DNA of 64,000 bases. Source: Nocardiopsis potens DSM 45234 (GTDB lineage: Bacteria; Actinomycetota; Actinomycetes; Streptosporangiales; Streptosporangiaceae). Made by a program: the position numbers and the translations under genes. Positions 8,103 through 15,836 of this stretch are shown one piece after another (position 1 is the first letter of the stretch; each line of letters opens with the position of its first letter). The stretch spans positions 62,001-126,000 of the forward strand of contig NZ_ANBB01000014.1 of assembly GCF_000341105.1 (NCBI RefSeq), read 5' to 3'. Under the pieces are notes generated by a model. That model saw nothing but the letters and a program-made list of their open reading frames with translations. It did no database searches and was not told the DNA's origin.

Positions 8103-8957
8103 GTGGACCATCAGAGCCCCAACATCCGCCGTCGCCGACTCGGCCAGGTTCTGCGCTCCCTGCGAGAGGACGCCGGGATGACCCTGGACGCGGCCGCCAA
8201 GGCCGCCGGGGTCCCCCGGGCCACCCTCGGCAGGATCGAGACCGCGGACGCCCGCCGCCTGCGCCATTCCGACCTGGACTCCCTGGCTGATCTGTACGAG
8301 GTCGGCCGGCAGGAGCGCGAGGCCATGCACCGGCTGGCCCAGCAGGCCAAAGAGCGCGGCTGGTGGTCGAAGTACAAGGACGTCTTCGGAAACCGGGCGC
8401 TGCCGGATTGGGAGATCGAGGCCTCGATGATCCGCACGTTCGAGGGGCTGACGATTCCTGGCCTGTTCCAGACGCCGGCCTACGCGGCCGCGGTCTTCCG
8501 CGCGGGCCGCGCTCTACCGGAGAGCGAGGTCGAGCGGCGGGTGGAAGCCCGCATGTACCGCCGGGAGATCTTCAACCGCATCGATCCGCCGCACATGATG
8601 GCCGTCATCGACGAAGGGGCGCTGCGGCGTCTCATCGGAGGGCGAGAGGTGATGCGTGAGCAGCTCACCCACCTCAAGCATCTGGCGCTGCGCCACCACA
8701 TCGACATCCAGGTTCTTCCTTATGAAGCTGGTGCTCACCTGGCCTTGGGCGGACCCTTCAGCATTCTGGAGTTCCCTGACCCGAAGGATCTGCCCATCGT
8801 GTACGTCGGTACAGCAGCCGATGACCTCTTCCTGGAGCAGAGCGATGAGATCGAGCGTTATACCGTTGCGTTCAGTAACGTGCAGGGGGTGGCGCTGTCC
8901 ACAGCCTTGTCAGCAGAGTTCATCGATGACGTATTGAAGTCGCTGGAGAGCGAGTGA
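8103..8957 (+). CDS. XRE family regulator with DUF5753 domain (WhiJ-like, Scr1-type antitoxin-like)
   Basis: A 284-residue DNA-binding protein. Residues 8-70 form a Cro/CI helix-turn-helix (RRLGQVLRSLREDAGMTLDAAA... GVPRATLGRIE). Residues about 95-275 form a DUF5753 ligand-binding-like domain (EIEASMIRTFEGLTIPGLFQ, QVLPYEAGAHLALGGPFSIL). The GTG start at 8103 comes six bases after a TAGGAT -10 box, so translation is probably leaderless. Its stop overlaps the ATG of the DUF397 gene (TGATG), implying coupled translation. The pair matches the actinobacterial WhiJ-like regulator / DUF397 modules, annotated in some genomes as Scr1-type antitoxin systems. The divergent ATPase completes the usual trio. 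Confidence 0.85.
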   Translation: MDHQSPNIRRRRLGQVLRSLREDAGMTLDAAAKAAGVPRATLGRIETADARRLRHSDLDSLADLYEVGRQEREAMHRLAQQAKERGWWSKYKDVFGNRALPDWEIEASMIRTFEGLTIPGLFQTPAYAAAVFRAGRALPESEVERRVEARMYRREIFNRIDPPHMMAVIDEGALRRLIGGREVMREQLTHLKHLALRHHIDIQVLPYEAGAHLALGGPFSILEFPDPKDLPIVYVGTAADDLFLEQSDEIERYTVAFSNVQGVALSTALSAEFIDDVLKSLESE

Positions 8958-9211
8958 TGGACGCCCAACTGGAATTTCACAAGAGTAGCTACAGCGCTCA
9001 GAACCAGAACTGCGTCGAAGTGGCCACGATCCCGGCCAACTATCGGAAGAGCAGCTACAGCTCTGGGAACTCGCAGAACTGCGTCGAAGTGGCCGACCTC
9101 CCCCGGGCCGCCGCCATCCGTGATTCCAAGCATTCCGACGCCGGTCACCTGGTCTTCCCCGCCTCCGAGTGGGACGCCTTCCTCGGGGCCGCCCGGGCTG
9201 AGCGGCTGTAA
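8957..9211 (+). CDS. DUF397 domain protein with duplicated N-terminal motif
   Basis: An 84-residue small protein whose ATG overlaps the stop of the XRE gene by one base. The DUF397 hallmark KSSYS...NCVEVA occurs twice, at residues 7-21 and about 30-46. The usual tail follows (IRDSKHSDAGHLVFPASEWDAFL). Normal members carry a single copy and are about 60-70 residues long, so the first 25 residues look like an internal duplication. DUF397 proteins act with the adjacent XRE/DUF5753 regulator, and BldB-like members influence differentiation; the exact biochemical role is unknown. Confidence 0.85.
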   Translation: MDAQLEFHKSSYSAQNQNCVEVATIPANYRKSSYSSGNSQNCVEVADLPRAAAIRDSKHSDAGHLVFPASEWDAFLGAARAERL

Positions 9212-9229
9212 CGCCTGATCGCGCGATGC

Positions 9230-9261
9230 GGCCCGCCCCCGGACGGTTCCAGGGGCGGGCC
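9230..9261. terminator. Bidirectional hairpin terminator
   Basis: A perfect 10-bp stem, GGCCCGCCCC / GGGGCGGGCC, with a 12-base loop. It sits between the convergent DUF397 and symporter genes. Confidence 0.7.
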
Positions 9262-9290
9262 CTCGTCTTCCTCGCGTGCACCGCGTGCGG

Positions 9291-10673
9291 TCAGCCGTGC
9301 TGCGGCGACCCCGCGCCGGACCTCGCCCCGGCCCCGGGGCGCTGCCAGATGCGCAGGACCCTGGCCAGCACGTACAGCGCCGCCGCCCCCGCCAAAGCCC
9401 CGATCGCCAGCGCCCACGGGCCGTAGGTCACCGCGATCACCGGGAGCACCGCCGTGAGCAGGCCGCCGCCGGCGATCGGGCTGAAGAACGGGGCGCGCAG
9501 CGCGTAGGCGCGGGCGGCGTCGGTCTTGAGCTCCGGGTCGGCGGCGCGGAGCAGCATCAGGCCCACCGAGGCGACCGCGGTCAGCGTGCCGAAGTTGACG
9601 ATGGACATCTCGAACCAGGACTCGCGGAACATCCGCGGCCCGGCCCAGTAGAAGAACCCCACCGCCGTCGCCGCCGCGACCAGCAGCAGCACCGCCAGCG
9701 GAACGATGTTCTCCAGCACCACCGGGACGCTGATCGAGGCGACCGCCGAGACCACCAGCAGGTCCAGCGCCACCCCCTGGATCGCGCGCAGGCTGCCCGG
9801 GTCGACCGCGCCCGCCAGCCGGGTCCTGCCCACCGCCGCCTGCACCACCGCGCCGCCGATCATCGCCATCGGGAACAGCGGCAGCCCCGGCACGACCGTC
9901 CCCAGCAGCGACTGGAGCACCCAGCCGATGAGCACCGCGGCCGCGATCAGCGCGCCGTGGAAGGCCAGCCCGTCCACCAGGTCCTTGTTGAGGGTGGTCC
10001 GGCCGAGCGGGGCGCGGGCCTCCTCCGGCAGCACCTCGGGGGCGTCGTCGCCGCGTCCGGCCGCGGCGATGTGGCCGCGGCGGGCGGCGATGTTGATCAG
10101 CACCATCCCGCAGACGATCCCGAACAGCAGCCCGGCGGTGGCCGCGGCCAGCGAGAGCGGCCCGCCGTCGGCCCACCCCAGCTCGGAGTAGACCGGCCCC
10201 ATCCCGGCGGCGGTGCCGTGCCCGCCGGGCCAGGCCACCTCGATGACGGTGCCGAACGCCGCGCCGACGTCCCAGAACGGCACCAGCAGCGCCGCGCAGA
10301 CCAGCATCGGCACGCCGATCATCAGGAAGTCGCCCATGTAGCCGAAGAGCAGCTGCGGCGCGATCAGCCGGTAGCTCTTCTTCAGGCTCGGCATGCTCAC
10401 CCCGATGAGCATCGGCGCGAACACCACGGTGATCAGCACCCCCGGCAGCCCGGCCCAGGTGGTGACCATGCTCTCCGGGAACAGGCCCGCGCCGTAGGGG
10501 CCGAGCGCCGCGCCGAGCACGCCGCCGACCAGGGCGGCGGGGATGAACAGCCGGCGCAGCGGTGCGATCAGCAGCCGCAGCACCACGCCGGCCAGGACGA
10601 GCAGTCCGAGGACGGTGACGGCGAACAGGAGTGCGGTGACGGCGTCGCCGCTCACCTCGTCTGTCGGGAACAT
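9291..10673 (-). CDS. GltS-like sodium/glutamate symporter (ESS family)
   Basis: A 460-residue inner-membrane carrier with about twelve hydrophobic segments in two halves. The signature WPGGHGTAAGMGPVY near residue 150 matches the GGHGTA loop of ESS-family sodium/glutamate symporters, and a second re-entrant-like loop (NIVPLAV, SWFEMSIVNFGTLTA) lies in the second half. It would import glutamate or a related amino acid with sodium. The gene is 39 bp downstream of a DAO-family oxidase on the same strand and shares its RpiR-flanked promoter. Uptake and oxidation of the same amino compound is the natural inference; the substrate is not determined. Confidence 0.75.
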   Translation of the reverse strand: MFPTDEVSGDAVTALLFAVTVLGLLVLAGVVLRLLIAPLRRLFIPAALVGGVLGAALGPYGAGLFPESMVTTWAGLPGVLITVVFAPMLIGVSMPSLKKSYRLIAPQLLFGYMGDFLMIGVPMLVCAALLVPFWDVGAAFGTVIEVAWPGGHGTAAGMGPVYSELGWADGGPLSLAAATAGLLFGIVCGMVLINIAARRGHIAAAGRGDDAPEVLPEEARAPLGRTTLNKDLVDGLAFHGALIAAAVLIGWVLQSLLGTVVPGLPLFPMAMIGGAVVQAAVGRTRLAGAVDPGSLRAIQGVALDLLVVSAVASISVPVVLENIVPLAVLLLVAAATAVGFFYWAGPRMFRESWFEMSIVNFGTLTAVASVGLMLLRAADPELKTDAARAYALRAPFFSPIAGGGLLTAVLPVIAVTYGPWALAIGALAGAAALYVLARVLRIWQRPGAGARSGAGSPQHG

Positions 10674-10712
10674 GCCGCTCCTTGGGAACGAAGGGCTCGG
10701 GCCCGGCCGCGG

Positions 10713-11870
10713 TCAGCCGGCCCGGTGGGGGATGCGCCCGAATCGGGCGAGGGAGAACGGGGCCAGGTCGTCCGGCCGCGTCCCGGTGCGCGCCCAGGCG
10801 ATGAGCGACTCGGCGACGGCCGGGGCGATGGCGAAGCCGTGCCCGGTCCAGCCGGTGCCGACCCAGGCGTTGCCGGTGCCGGGGACCAGGTCCACGATCG
10901 GGATCTCGTCGGCGCTGCACGACTCCGGCGATCCGGCGGCGGCGTGCAGCAGCTCCGCGCCGGCCAGGTCCGGGTAGACCTCGGCCGCCGTGCGCAGGTT
11001 GCCCCGCACGGCCTCCTCGGTGGTCTCGCCGCGCCGCAGCCCGGCGTTCCACCGGCCGCGCCAGCCGCCGCTCACCATGACCGTGCCGTCGGGCAGCGGC
11101 TTGACGGAGAGCGGGCGGTGGTCGTGGCCGACCAGGTGGGCCATGGGCGGGCCGCCGGCCGGGGCGACCTGGAGGGCCTGCGGGAGGATCCGCCAGACCG
11201 GCAGGTCCACGCCGAAGCCGTCGCGGAGCAGGCCGGGGGCGCCGGTGTTGTTGAGCACCAGCAGGGCGGTGCCGACCTCGAAGCGCTCGCCGCGGGCGGT
11301 GCGCACCGCGGTGACCCGCCCGCCGGCGCGCTCCACCGCGGTGACCTCGCGGTCCTCCAGCAGTGTCGCCCCGCGCTTCCGGGCCGCCTCGGCGAACGCC
11401 CTGGTGGTGGCGGTGTGGTCGGCGGTGCCGTCCAGCGGGCAGTACAGCGCGCCGCGCACGGCGGGCGAGACGGCGGGCTCCAGCTCCAGCACCCGGTCGC
11501 GGCCGATCGCCTCGGTCGGGACGCCGAGGCGGGTCTGCACCTCGGCGTGGGCCTGCGCGGCGATCAGGCCGCCCCTGGTGCCGGTGGTCTCCTGCTCGAT
11601 GAGGTACATGCCGCCGGTGCGCTCGTAGCCGGTGGCGGCGCCCAGCCGCTCGTCGAGTTCGGGCCAGATCCGGTAGGCGGCCCGCATCAGCGGCAGCTCC
11701 CGCAGGTCGCGCCGGTTGGCGCGGACCCCGCGCCGGCCGAAGCCGCCGGAGGCGCCGGAGGCGATCGCCCCGGCTTCGAGGAGGAGGACGTCCTCCCCGG
11801 CGTCGGCGAGCCGCCACGCGGCGGCGCAGCCGTGGACGCCGCCGCCGATAATCACGAACTGGTGCTTCAT
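10713..11870 (-). CDS. FAD-dependent amino-acid oxidase-like protein (DAO family)
   Basis: A 385-residue flavoprotein. The N-terminal FVIIGGGVHGCAAAWRLADAG is the GxGxxG dinucleotide-binding motif, with LLLEAGAIASGASG directly after. The C-terminal segment GTGNAWVGTGWTGHGFAIAP is the second FAD contact typical of glycine/D-amino-acid/sarcosine oxidases. It probably oxidises a secondary or D-amino acid in the cytoplasm. I chose the ATG at 11870, with AAAGGATC upstream, because the Rossmann strand starts right there. It is first in a two-gene unit with the GltS-like carrier and divergent from an RpiR regulator, across an intergenic region holding a palindromic operator candidate. Confidence 0.8.
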   Translation of the reverse strand: MKHQFVIIGGGVHGCAAAWRLADAGEDVLLLEAGAIASGASGGFGRRGVRANRRDLRELPLMRAAYRIWPELDERLGAATGYERTGGMYLIEQETTGTRGGLIAAQAHAEVQTRLGVPTEAIGRDRVLELEPAVSPAVRGALYCPLDGTADHTATTRAFAEAARKRGATLLEDREVTAVERAGGRVTAVRTARGERFEVGTALLVLNNTGAPGLLRDGFGVDLPVWRILPQALQVAPAGGPPMAHLVGHDHRPLSVKPLPDGTVMVSGGWRGRWNAGLRRGETTEEAVRGNLRTAAEVYPDLAGAELLHAAAGSPESCSADEIPIVDLVPGTGNAWVGTGWTGHGFAIAPAVAESLIAWARTGTRPDDLAPFSLARFGRIPHRAG

Positions 11871-11910
11871 CGAGCCGATCCTTTGACGTGTGTCCCGGAC
11901 CACAGTGAGA

Positions 11911-11924
11911 GTAGTATTCACTAC
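11911..11924. promoter_or_regulatory. Candidate RpiR operator
   Basis: The 14-bp palindrome GTAGT-ATTC-ACTAC lies in the 74-bp gap between the divergent oxidase and RpiR genes. On the minus strand TTGACC (11936-11931) could serve as a -35 box for the oxidase operon, which would place the palindrome over its -10 region. Confidence 0.5.
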
Positions 11925-11944
11925 ATGAAGAGGTCAACACTGAA

Positions 11945-12850
11945 ATGAAAACTACGAACGGGGGCGGGGAGAGCTTCCGCGACCGGGTGACCGCCAGCGC
12001 CGGCCGGCTCTCGCCCAGAGAGCGGGCGGTGACGGACTTCCTGCTCAACCGGCCCTCGGAGGCGGTGACCGCCTCGGCGGCCGAGCTGGCCTCGCTCACC
12101 GGAACGAGCGACGCCACCGTGGTGCGCACCGCCCGCTCGCTCGGCTACGGCGGGTTCCGCGAACTCAAGCGCGCGGTGCTGGAGATGCTCACCGAGCGCC
12201 GCGACCCGGCCCTGGTCCTGGACCGCAGGCTGGAGCACATCGGCGGCGCCCGGGTCTTCGACCAGGTCCTCGCGGACGGCGCCGACATGCTCCGGCGGAT
12301 GCCCGAGGTGGTCGGCGCCGCCGCCGTCGAGCAGGCGGTCGGGGTGCTGGCGGAGGCGGACCGGACGGTCGCCTACGGCATCGGGCCGGCCGCCGCGACC
12401 GCCCGCTACTTCGCCACCGAGCTGACCCGGCTGGGGCGCCGCTGCACGGAGATCGAGGCCACCGGGTTCCGGCTCGCCGACGACCTGCTCGGCGTCGGCG
12501 GCGGCGACGCGGTCCTGGTCTTCGCTCCGCTGCGGCTGTTCCGCGAGATCGAGGTGCTGATCGCGCACGCCCGCGAGGAGGGGGCGCCGGTCGTCGTGGT
12601 CACCGAGGCGCTCGGGCCGGCGCTGCGCGACCGGGTGGACGTCGTGATCACGACACCGCCGTCCACGGCGGAGGCGGTCGGGGAGAACTTCGCCGGATGG
12701 GTGGTGGCGCACAGCCTGGTCATGGAGCTGGCGGCCCGGGACCGCACCGGCTCGGTCGCGGCCCGGCAGCGGCTCAACCGGCTCCGGGGCGAGATCAGCG
12801 GGCCGGACATGGACACCGACGTGCTCGGCGCGGACGGAGGGGGTACCTGA
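11945..12850 (+). CDS. MurR/RpiR family transcriptional regulator
   Basis: A 301-residue regulator. Residues 8-85 form the RpiR helix-turn-helix (RLSPRERAVTDFLLNRP... LASLTGTSDATVVRTARSLGYGGFRELK). Residues about 120-270 form a SIS sugar-isomerase-like domain (VAYGIGPAAATARYFATEL, DAVLVFAPLR, VVVVTEAL). SIS domains normally sense phosphosugars, but RpiR members flanking amino-acid genes also occur. It is divergent from the oxidase/symporter operon and most likely controls it through the GTAGT-N4-ACTAC palindrome. The start codon lies 20 bases from that site, so autoregulation is plausible. Confidence 0.85.
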   Translation: MKTTNGGGESFRDRVTASAGRLSPRERAVTDFLLNRPSEAVTASAAELASLTGTSDATVVRTARSLGYGGFRELKRAVLEMLTERRDPALVLDRRLEHIGGARVFDQVLADGADMLRRMPEVVGAAAVEQAVGVLAEADRTVAYGIGPAAATARYFATELTRLGRRCTEIEATGFRLADDLLGVGGGDAVLVFAPLRLFREIEVLIAHAREEGAPVVVVTEALGPALRDRVDVVITTPPSTAEAVGENFAGWVVAHSLVMELAARDRTGSVAARQRLNRLRGEISGPDMDTDVLGADGGGT

Positions 12851-12951
12851 CGACACCGCAGGTCAGAGAGGGAAGGCGGGGAAAAGCGCGCTGGGAATGT
12901 CGCATCCCGTCGGTATTCAGAAGGGCGTACGCACGGCGAGAGGAAAGCCCC

Positions 12952-13584
12952 GTGAGCAGTGTCCTGCGAATGACCAACGGCGACATGGACGACGTCCTGG
13001 CGATGCTCGGACCGGCGCCCCTCGACGACGAGCAGCGGAGGGGGCTCGCCTACTCCGAGCGGGCCGCCGCCGAGGTCGACGGCCGGCTCGGCCACCAGGG
13101 CATCGACCTGGGGCTCTCGGTCCGGACCGCGCTGGAGCACCTGGTGACCGGCGACGAGCGGCAGGAGGGCGAGGGCACCTCCTACACCTACGCCTTCGAC
13201 TGCCTGGTCGCCCCGTTCTTCTCCGACGAGTACGACCTGGGGGTGTGGAGCCGGCCCGCGCGCTTCTTCGCGCAGATGGGCGCCGAACTGAGGAAGCTCG
13301 GCGTGCCGGACGAGCTGTGCCCGGCGTCCTTCCTGTTCACCGGGCCGCCGGTGGAGGCCCGCATCCCGCACGCCCCCGACGGCCCGGTGCTCGGATACCT
13401 GCACTCCGCCAAGGCGGAGCCGCTGGTGAAGGCGTACGGCGCGGCGGTCGGCCGGCTCCCCGCCGACTACCAGTACGCCGCCAAGGTCTTCATCGAGACG
13501 ATGGAGGTCGAGGTCGACGCCTACGAGTACGGGCTCAAGCAGGGCTGGAACCGCAGCTACAACCACTTCGTCCTGGACGGCTGA
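12952..13584 (+). CDS. Conserved hypothetical globular protein
   Basis: A 210-residue acidic soluble protein with no signal peptide or membrane helix. Notable segments are YTYAFDCLVAPFFSDEYDLG, WSRPARFFAQMGAELRKLG and a C-terminal YEYGLKQGWNRSYNHFVLDG. The GTG at 12952 has AGAGGAAAG six bases upstream. It stands alone between the RpiR gene (102 bp upstream) and a convergent Uma2 gene. The overall layout vaguely resembles the DUF7691-like protein at 15189, which has a similar length and an aromatic-rich centre, but I cannot establish homology by eye. Function unknown. Confidence 0.6.
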   Translation: MSSVLRMTNGDMDDVLAMLGPAPLDDEQRRGLAYSERAAAEVDGRLGHQGIDLGLSVRTALEHLVTGDERQEGEGTSYTYAFDCLVAPFFSDEYDLGVWSRPARFFAQMGAELRKLGVPDELCPASFLFTGPPVEARIPHAPDGPVLGYLHSAKAEPLVKAYGAAVGRLPADYQYAAKVFIETMEVEVDAYEYGLKQGWNRSYNHFVLDG

Positions 13585-13617
13585 CCGGCCGCCCCCGCCC
13601 CGCCGGCCGGCCCCGGC

Positions 13618-14217
13618 TCAGAGCCGGTCGACCTCGGTCAGGTCGATGTCCACCGGGAACGGGGCGGAGGCGGTGAGGTGCGCGTGGTGGATTCCGGTGG
13701 GGAAGTACGCCTTCGTCGCCGGATCGATCTCGTAGATGTAGACGACGGGGCCGTCCTCTCCCTGCTCGACCCGCCAGAAGTGCGCGATCCCGGCCTCGGC
13801 GTAGAGCAGGGGCTTGCGCTTGCGGTCCCGCTCCTCGGACTCAGTGGAGACCACCTCGACCACCAGGTGCACGGCCTCGGGCGGATAGGAGGTCTCCGGC
13901 CAGTCAGGATCCGCCTCGACGGCCGCGTCGACCACAAGGACATCGGGCTCAGGCCGCTGCCTGGGACCGATGGTCACCGTCATCTCCCGGCGTACTCTCA
14001 GCGCTTTCGGCACGGTACGGCGTAGGCCTGCCACCAGGACATCGAGTGCCAGGGTGTGAAAGCGCTTCTGGGGACTCACGAGGACAAGGCTGCCATCGAT
14101 GAGTTCGGTGTGCGGGGGAAGTCCTGGAATCCGGTCCAGGTCGTCCGCTGTGTAGCCGTCCACCGGTGGCATCGGCCACTCAGAGGCCGGGAGGTCGGGT
14201 ACGGGCTGAGCGCACAT
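13618..14217 (-). CDS. Uma2 family PD-(D/E)XK endonuclease-like protein
   Basis: A 199-residue member of the Uma2 (DUF820) family. It shows an N-terminal glutamate (PHTELIDGSLVLVSP), the core PEPDVLVVD, then HLVVEVVS and DRKRKPLLYAEAGIAHFW. These correspond to the Asp, the ExV and the Lys of a PD-(D/E)XK nuclease fold. Members are widespread and multicopy in actinomycetes and cyanobacteria, with no clear biological role. The ATG at 14217 has a GGAGA ribosome site. A second Uma2 gene lies at 59095. A strong paired palindrome sits 50-91 bp upstream and probably belongs to its promoter. Confidence 0.8.
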   Translation of the reverse strand: MCAQPVPDLPASEWPMPPVDGYTADDLDRIPGLPPHTELIDGSLVLVSPQKRFHTLALDVLVAGLRRTVPKALRVRREMTVTIGPRQRPEPDVLVVDAAVEADPDWPETSYPPEAVHLVVEVVSTESEERDRKRKPLLYAEAGIAHFWRVEQGEDGPVVYIYEIDPATKAYFPTGIHHAHLTASAPFPVDIDLTEVDRL

Positions 14218-14266
14218 GATCGGGTCTCCTAGGTCCTCTGGTCACTGACAAGGCCCCTTAGGAAGC

Positions 14267-14308
14267 ACTTGGCCAAGTTCACCTCTGCCAAGGTGAACTT
14301 GGCCAAGT
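14267..14308. promoter_or_regulatory. Paired palindromic operator candidate
   Basis: Arms ACTTGGCCAAGTTCACCT and AGGTGAACTTGGCCAAGT form a perfect 18-bp inverted repeat around a 6-base spacer. Each arm holds the self-complementary 12-mer ACTTGGCCAAGT, and the two copies start 30 bp apart, about three helical turns. This suits cooperative binding of two repressor dimers upstream of the Uma2 gene; a hairpin is also possible. Confidence 0.55.
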
Positions 14309-14426
14309 CGGTTTTCATTCAGACTAGAGGAGTCCCTGTGCAGAGCGCAGGGACTCTCCCTGAGGAGAAAGGCTACGATCGGTCCAATCGCTCAGTGGTA
14401 TTGAGGAGAGCGGCCCGCGCTGGGGC

Positions 14427-14996
14427 TCAGCTCGCGTCCCACTTCTCGGTCAGGGCGGTCGCGACCTGCTCCGACAGGGTCGCCAGATCCGCGTCCGAGT
14501 ACTCGACGTCCTCTGCGGTCTCGACCTCGACGACCAGTGAGTAGGCCTCGAACTGGACCAGGGTGGCGCAGGTGCTGAAGCCGTCACAGGTCTGCAGGGC
14601 GTCGCGGGGACCGATCCGGAGGGCCTGGTGCTCCTCCCAGCCGTCGTTCACCGGGGTCTGGGGAGGGTAGTCCTCATAGGCCACCTCGTCGATGGTGCCG
14701 TACTCCTCCACGTCCTTGAAGAACGTCTCGGCATGGGCCAGGTCCCCGGTGATGTCCGAAGTATCGAAGGCGAGCAGATCGCTGCACCCCGTACCGATGG
14801 TGCCCACCGGCAGGTCGGTGTGCTCCTCGGTCGCGGACTCGGTGCAGTCCGCCGAACCGTCGAACGCCTCTTTCAGCACCGCCGGGTCGGGGACATCGGT
14901 GTCGGGGCCGAAGACCGGGTAGGCGCTGGTGAGGGTGGCACAGCCGCCGGCGAAGAGCAGCAAGAGGCCGGCCGCCGCCGCTTTCGCGATCCGCAC
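14427..14996 (-). CDS. Putative lipoprotein
   Basis: A 189-residue exported protein. Residues 1-18 form a lipoprotein signal ending FAGG before Cys19, so the mature protein should be lipid-anchored outside the membrane. The mature part is acidic, with four further cysteines (DCTES, GTGCSDLL, LQTCDGF, TCATLVQF) that could form two disulfides. The ATG at 14996 has GGAGGAA upstream. It has its own promoter region and shows no link to neighbours. The general style (small acidic lipoprotein with paired cysteines) is common in actinomycetes; I cannot assign a family. Confidence 0.6.
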   Translation of the reverse strand: MRIAKAAAAGLLLLFAGGCATLTSAYPVFGPDTDVPDPAVLKEAFDGSADCTESATEEHTDLPVGTIGTGCSDLLAFDTSDITGDLAHAETFFKDVEEYGTIDEVAYEDYPPQTPVNDGWEEHQALRIGPRDALQTCDGFSTCATLVQFEAYSLVVEVETAEDVEYSDADLATLSEQVATALTEKWDAS

Positions 14997-15114
14997 GTGG
15001 TTCCTCCGGGGAAGTCGGGACAGGGAAGGGGGCGGCGAGGCGCCGGGCCCACGGAGGACTCGACGCCCCGGCCGCCCGACCGGTTCCGGGGTGGAGGGAA
15101 GCGGCCCCGCCCCC

Positions 15115-15180
15115 GCGATGATCTTGGCGTTCCGGGCCTATCAACGCGGATTGATAGACCCGGAACGCCAAGATCATCGC
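15115..15180. repeat. Palindrome of the GATNATCTTG family
   Basis: Two 30-bp arms around the loop CGCGGA, with one mismatch that would be a G-U pair in RNA. The outer word is GCGATGATCTTGGCGTTCCG. It lies between the lipoprotein gene and the downstream end of the DUF7691-like gene, where it could also act as a terminator for the latter. Confidence 0.85.
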
Positions 15181-15188
15181 CCGGGCCT

Positions 15189-15776
15189 CTAGTGGTAGTA
15201 GGTCACCAGGCCGCGCCCGGTGCGGGCGCATTCGCGGAACCAGCCGTGCATCTCCCGGACGCCGTCCAGGGCCTGCGGGTCGATGCGGTCCTCGTTCATC
15301 GCGTCGAACTCGGCCGCGAGCTCGGCGGCCCGGTCCGCCTCGATGCACCCGATCTGGGGGAAGTCGTCGACGCTGGGCAGCGGGACCACCTGGCCCCGGT
15401 AGGTCAGGGAGGCGGGGTCGAAGGAGACGCCCCCGTCCTTCAGCTCTCCCCGCACCTCATCGAACCAGTCGTAGCGGACCGGGTACCACTCGCCGTTGGG
15501 CAGGAACGAAGCGCAGTCGTGCGCCTCCAGCAGGGCCTTGAGGCAGTAGGCGTAGAGCGCCCCGGAGCGCTGGTGGTACTCCTCGCCGAGGAGCAGGTGG
15601 CGCGCGGCCTCCCGGGCCGACGGGCCGTCCTGGCCGTCGAAGAGGTCGTCGAGCCGGTCCAGCTCGCGCCCCCAAGAGGAGCGGAGCAGGGCGTTCAGGC
15701 TGTGCTCGCTGCCGGAGCCGATCACCGAGCGGAGCTCGGCCAGGTCGACCGCGTAGGGCATGAGTCCGTAGGACAA
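15189..15776 (-). CDS. DUF7691-like hypothetical protein
   Basis: A 195-residue soluble protein starting MSYGLMPYAVDLAELRSVIGSG. That opening, followed by a D/E-rich middle, YCLKALLEAHDC and a C-terminal QALDGVREMHGWFRECARTG, matches a common actinobacterial family annotated as DUF7691 in my memory. The start is TTG at 15776 with GGAAAGG upstream. The gene lies 60 bp upstream of the eccC stop on the same strand, so it could be expressed with eccC, but no functional link is known. Function unknown. Confidence 0.6.
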   Translation of the reverse strand: MSYGLMPYAVDLAELRSVIGSGSEHSLNALLRSSWGRELDRLDDLFDGQDGPSAREAARHLLLGEEYHQRSGALYAYCLKALLEAHDCASFLPNGEWYPVRYDWFDEVRGELKDGGVSFDPASLTYRGQVVPLPSVDDFPQIGCIEADRAAELAAEFDAMNEDRIDPQALDGVREMHGWFRECARTGRGLVTYYH

Positions 15777-15836
15777 GACGGTGCCTTTCCAAGGGGTGGG
15801 TGAGAGGGAAGGGGGCGTGCGCGGAGTGCCGCCGGA

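Noticed and set aside
14269-14544. A plus-strand ORF starting inside the paired palindrome
   Set aside because: It lies opposite the lipoprotein gene and its start is part of the inverted repeat; no ribosome site and no family likeness.
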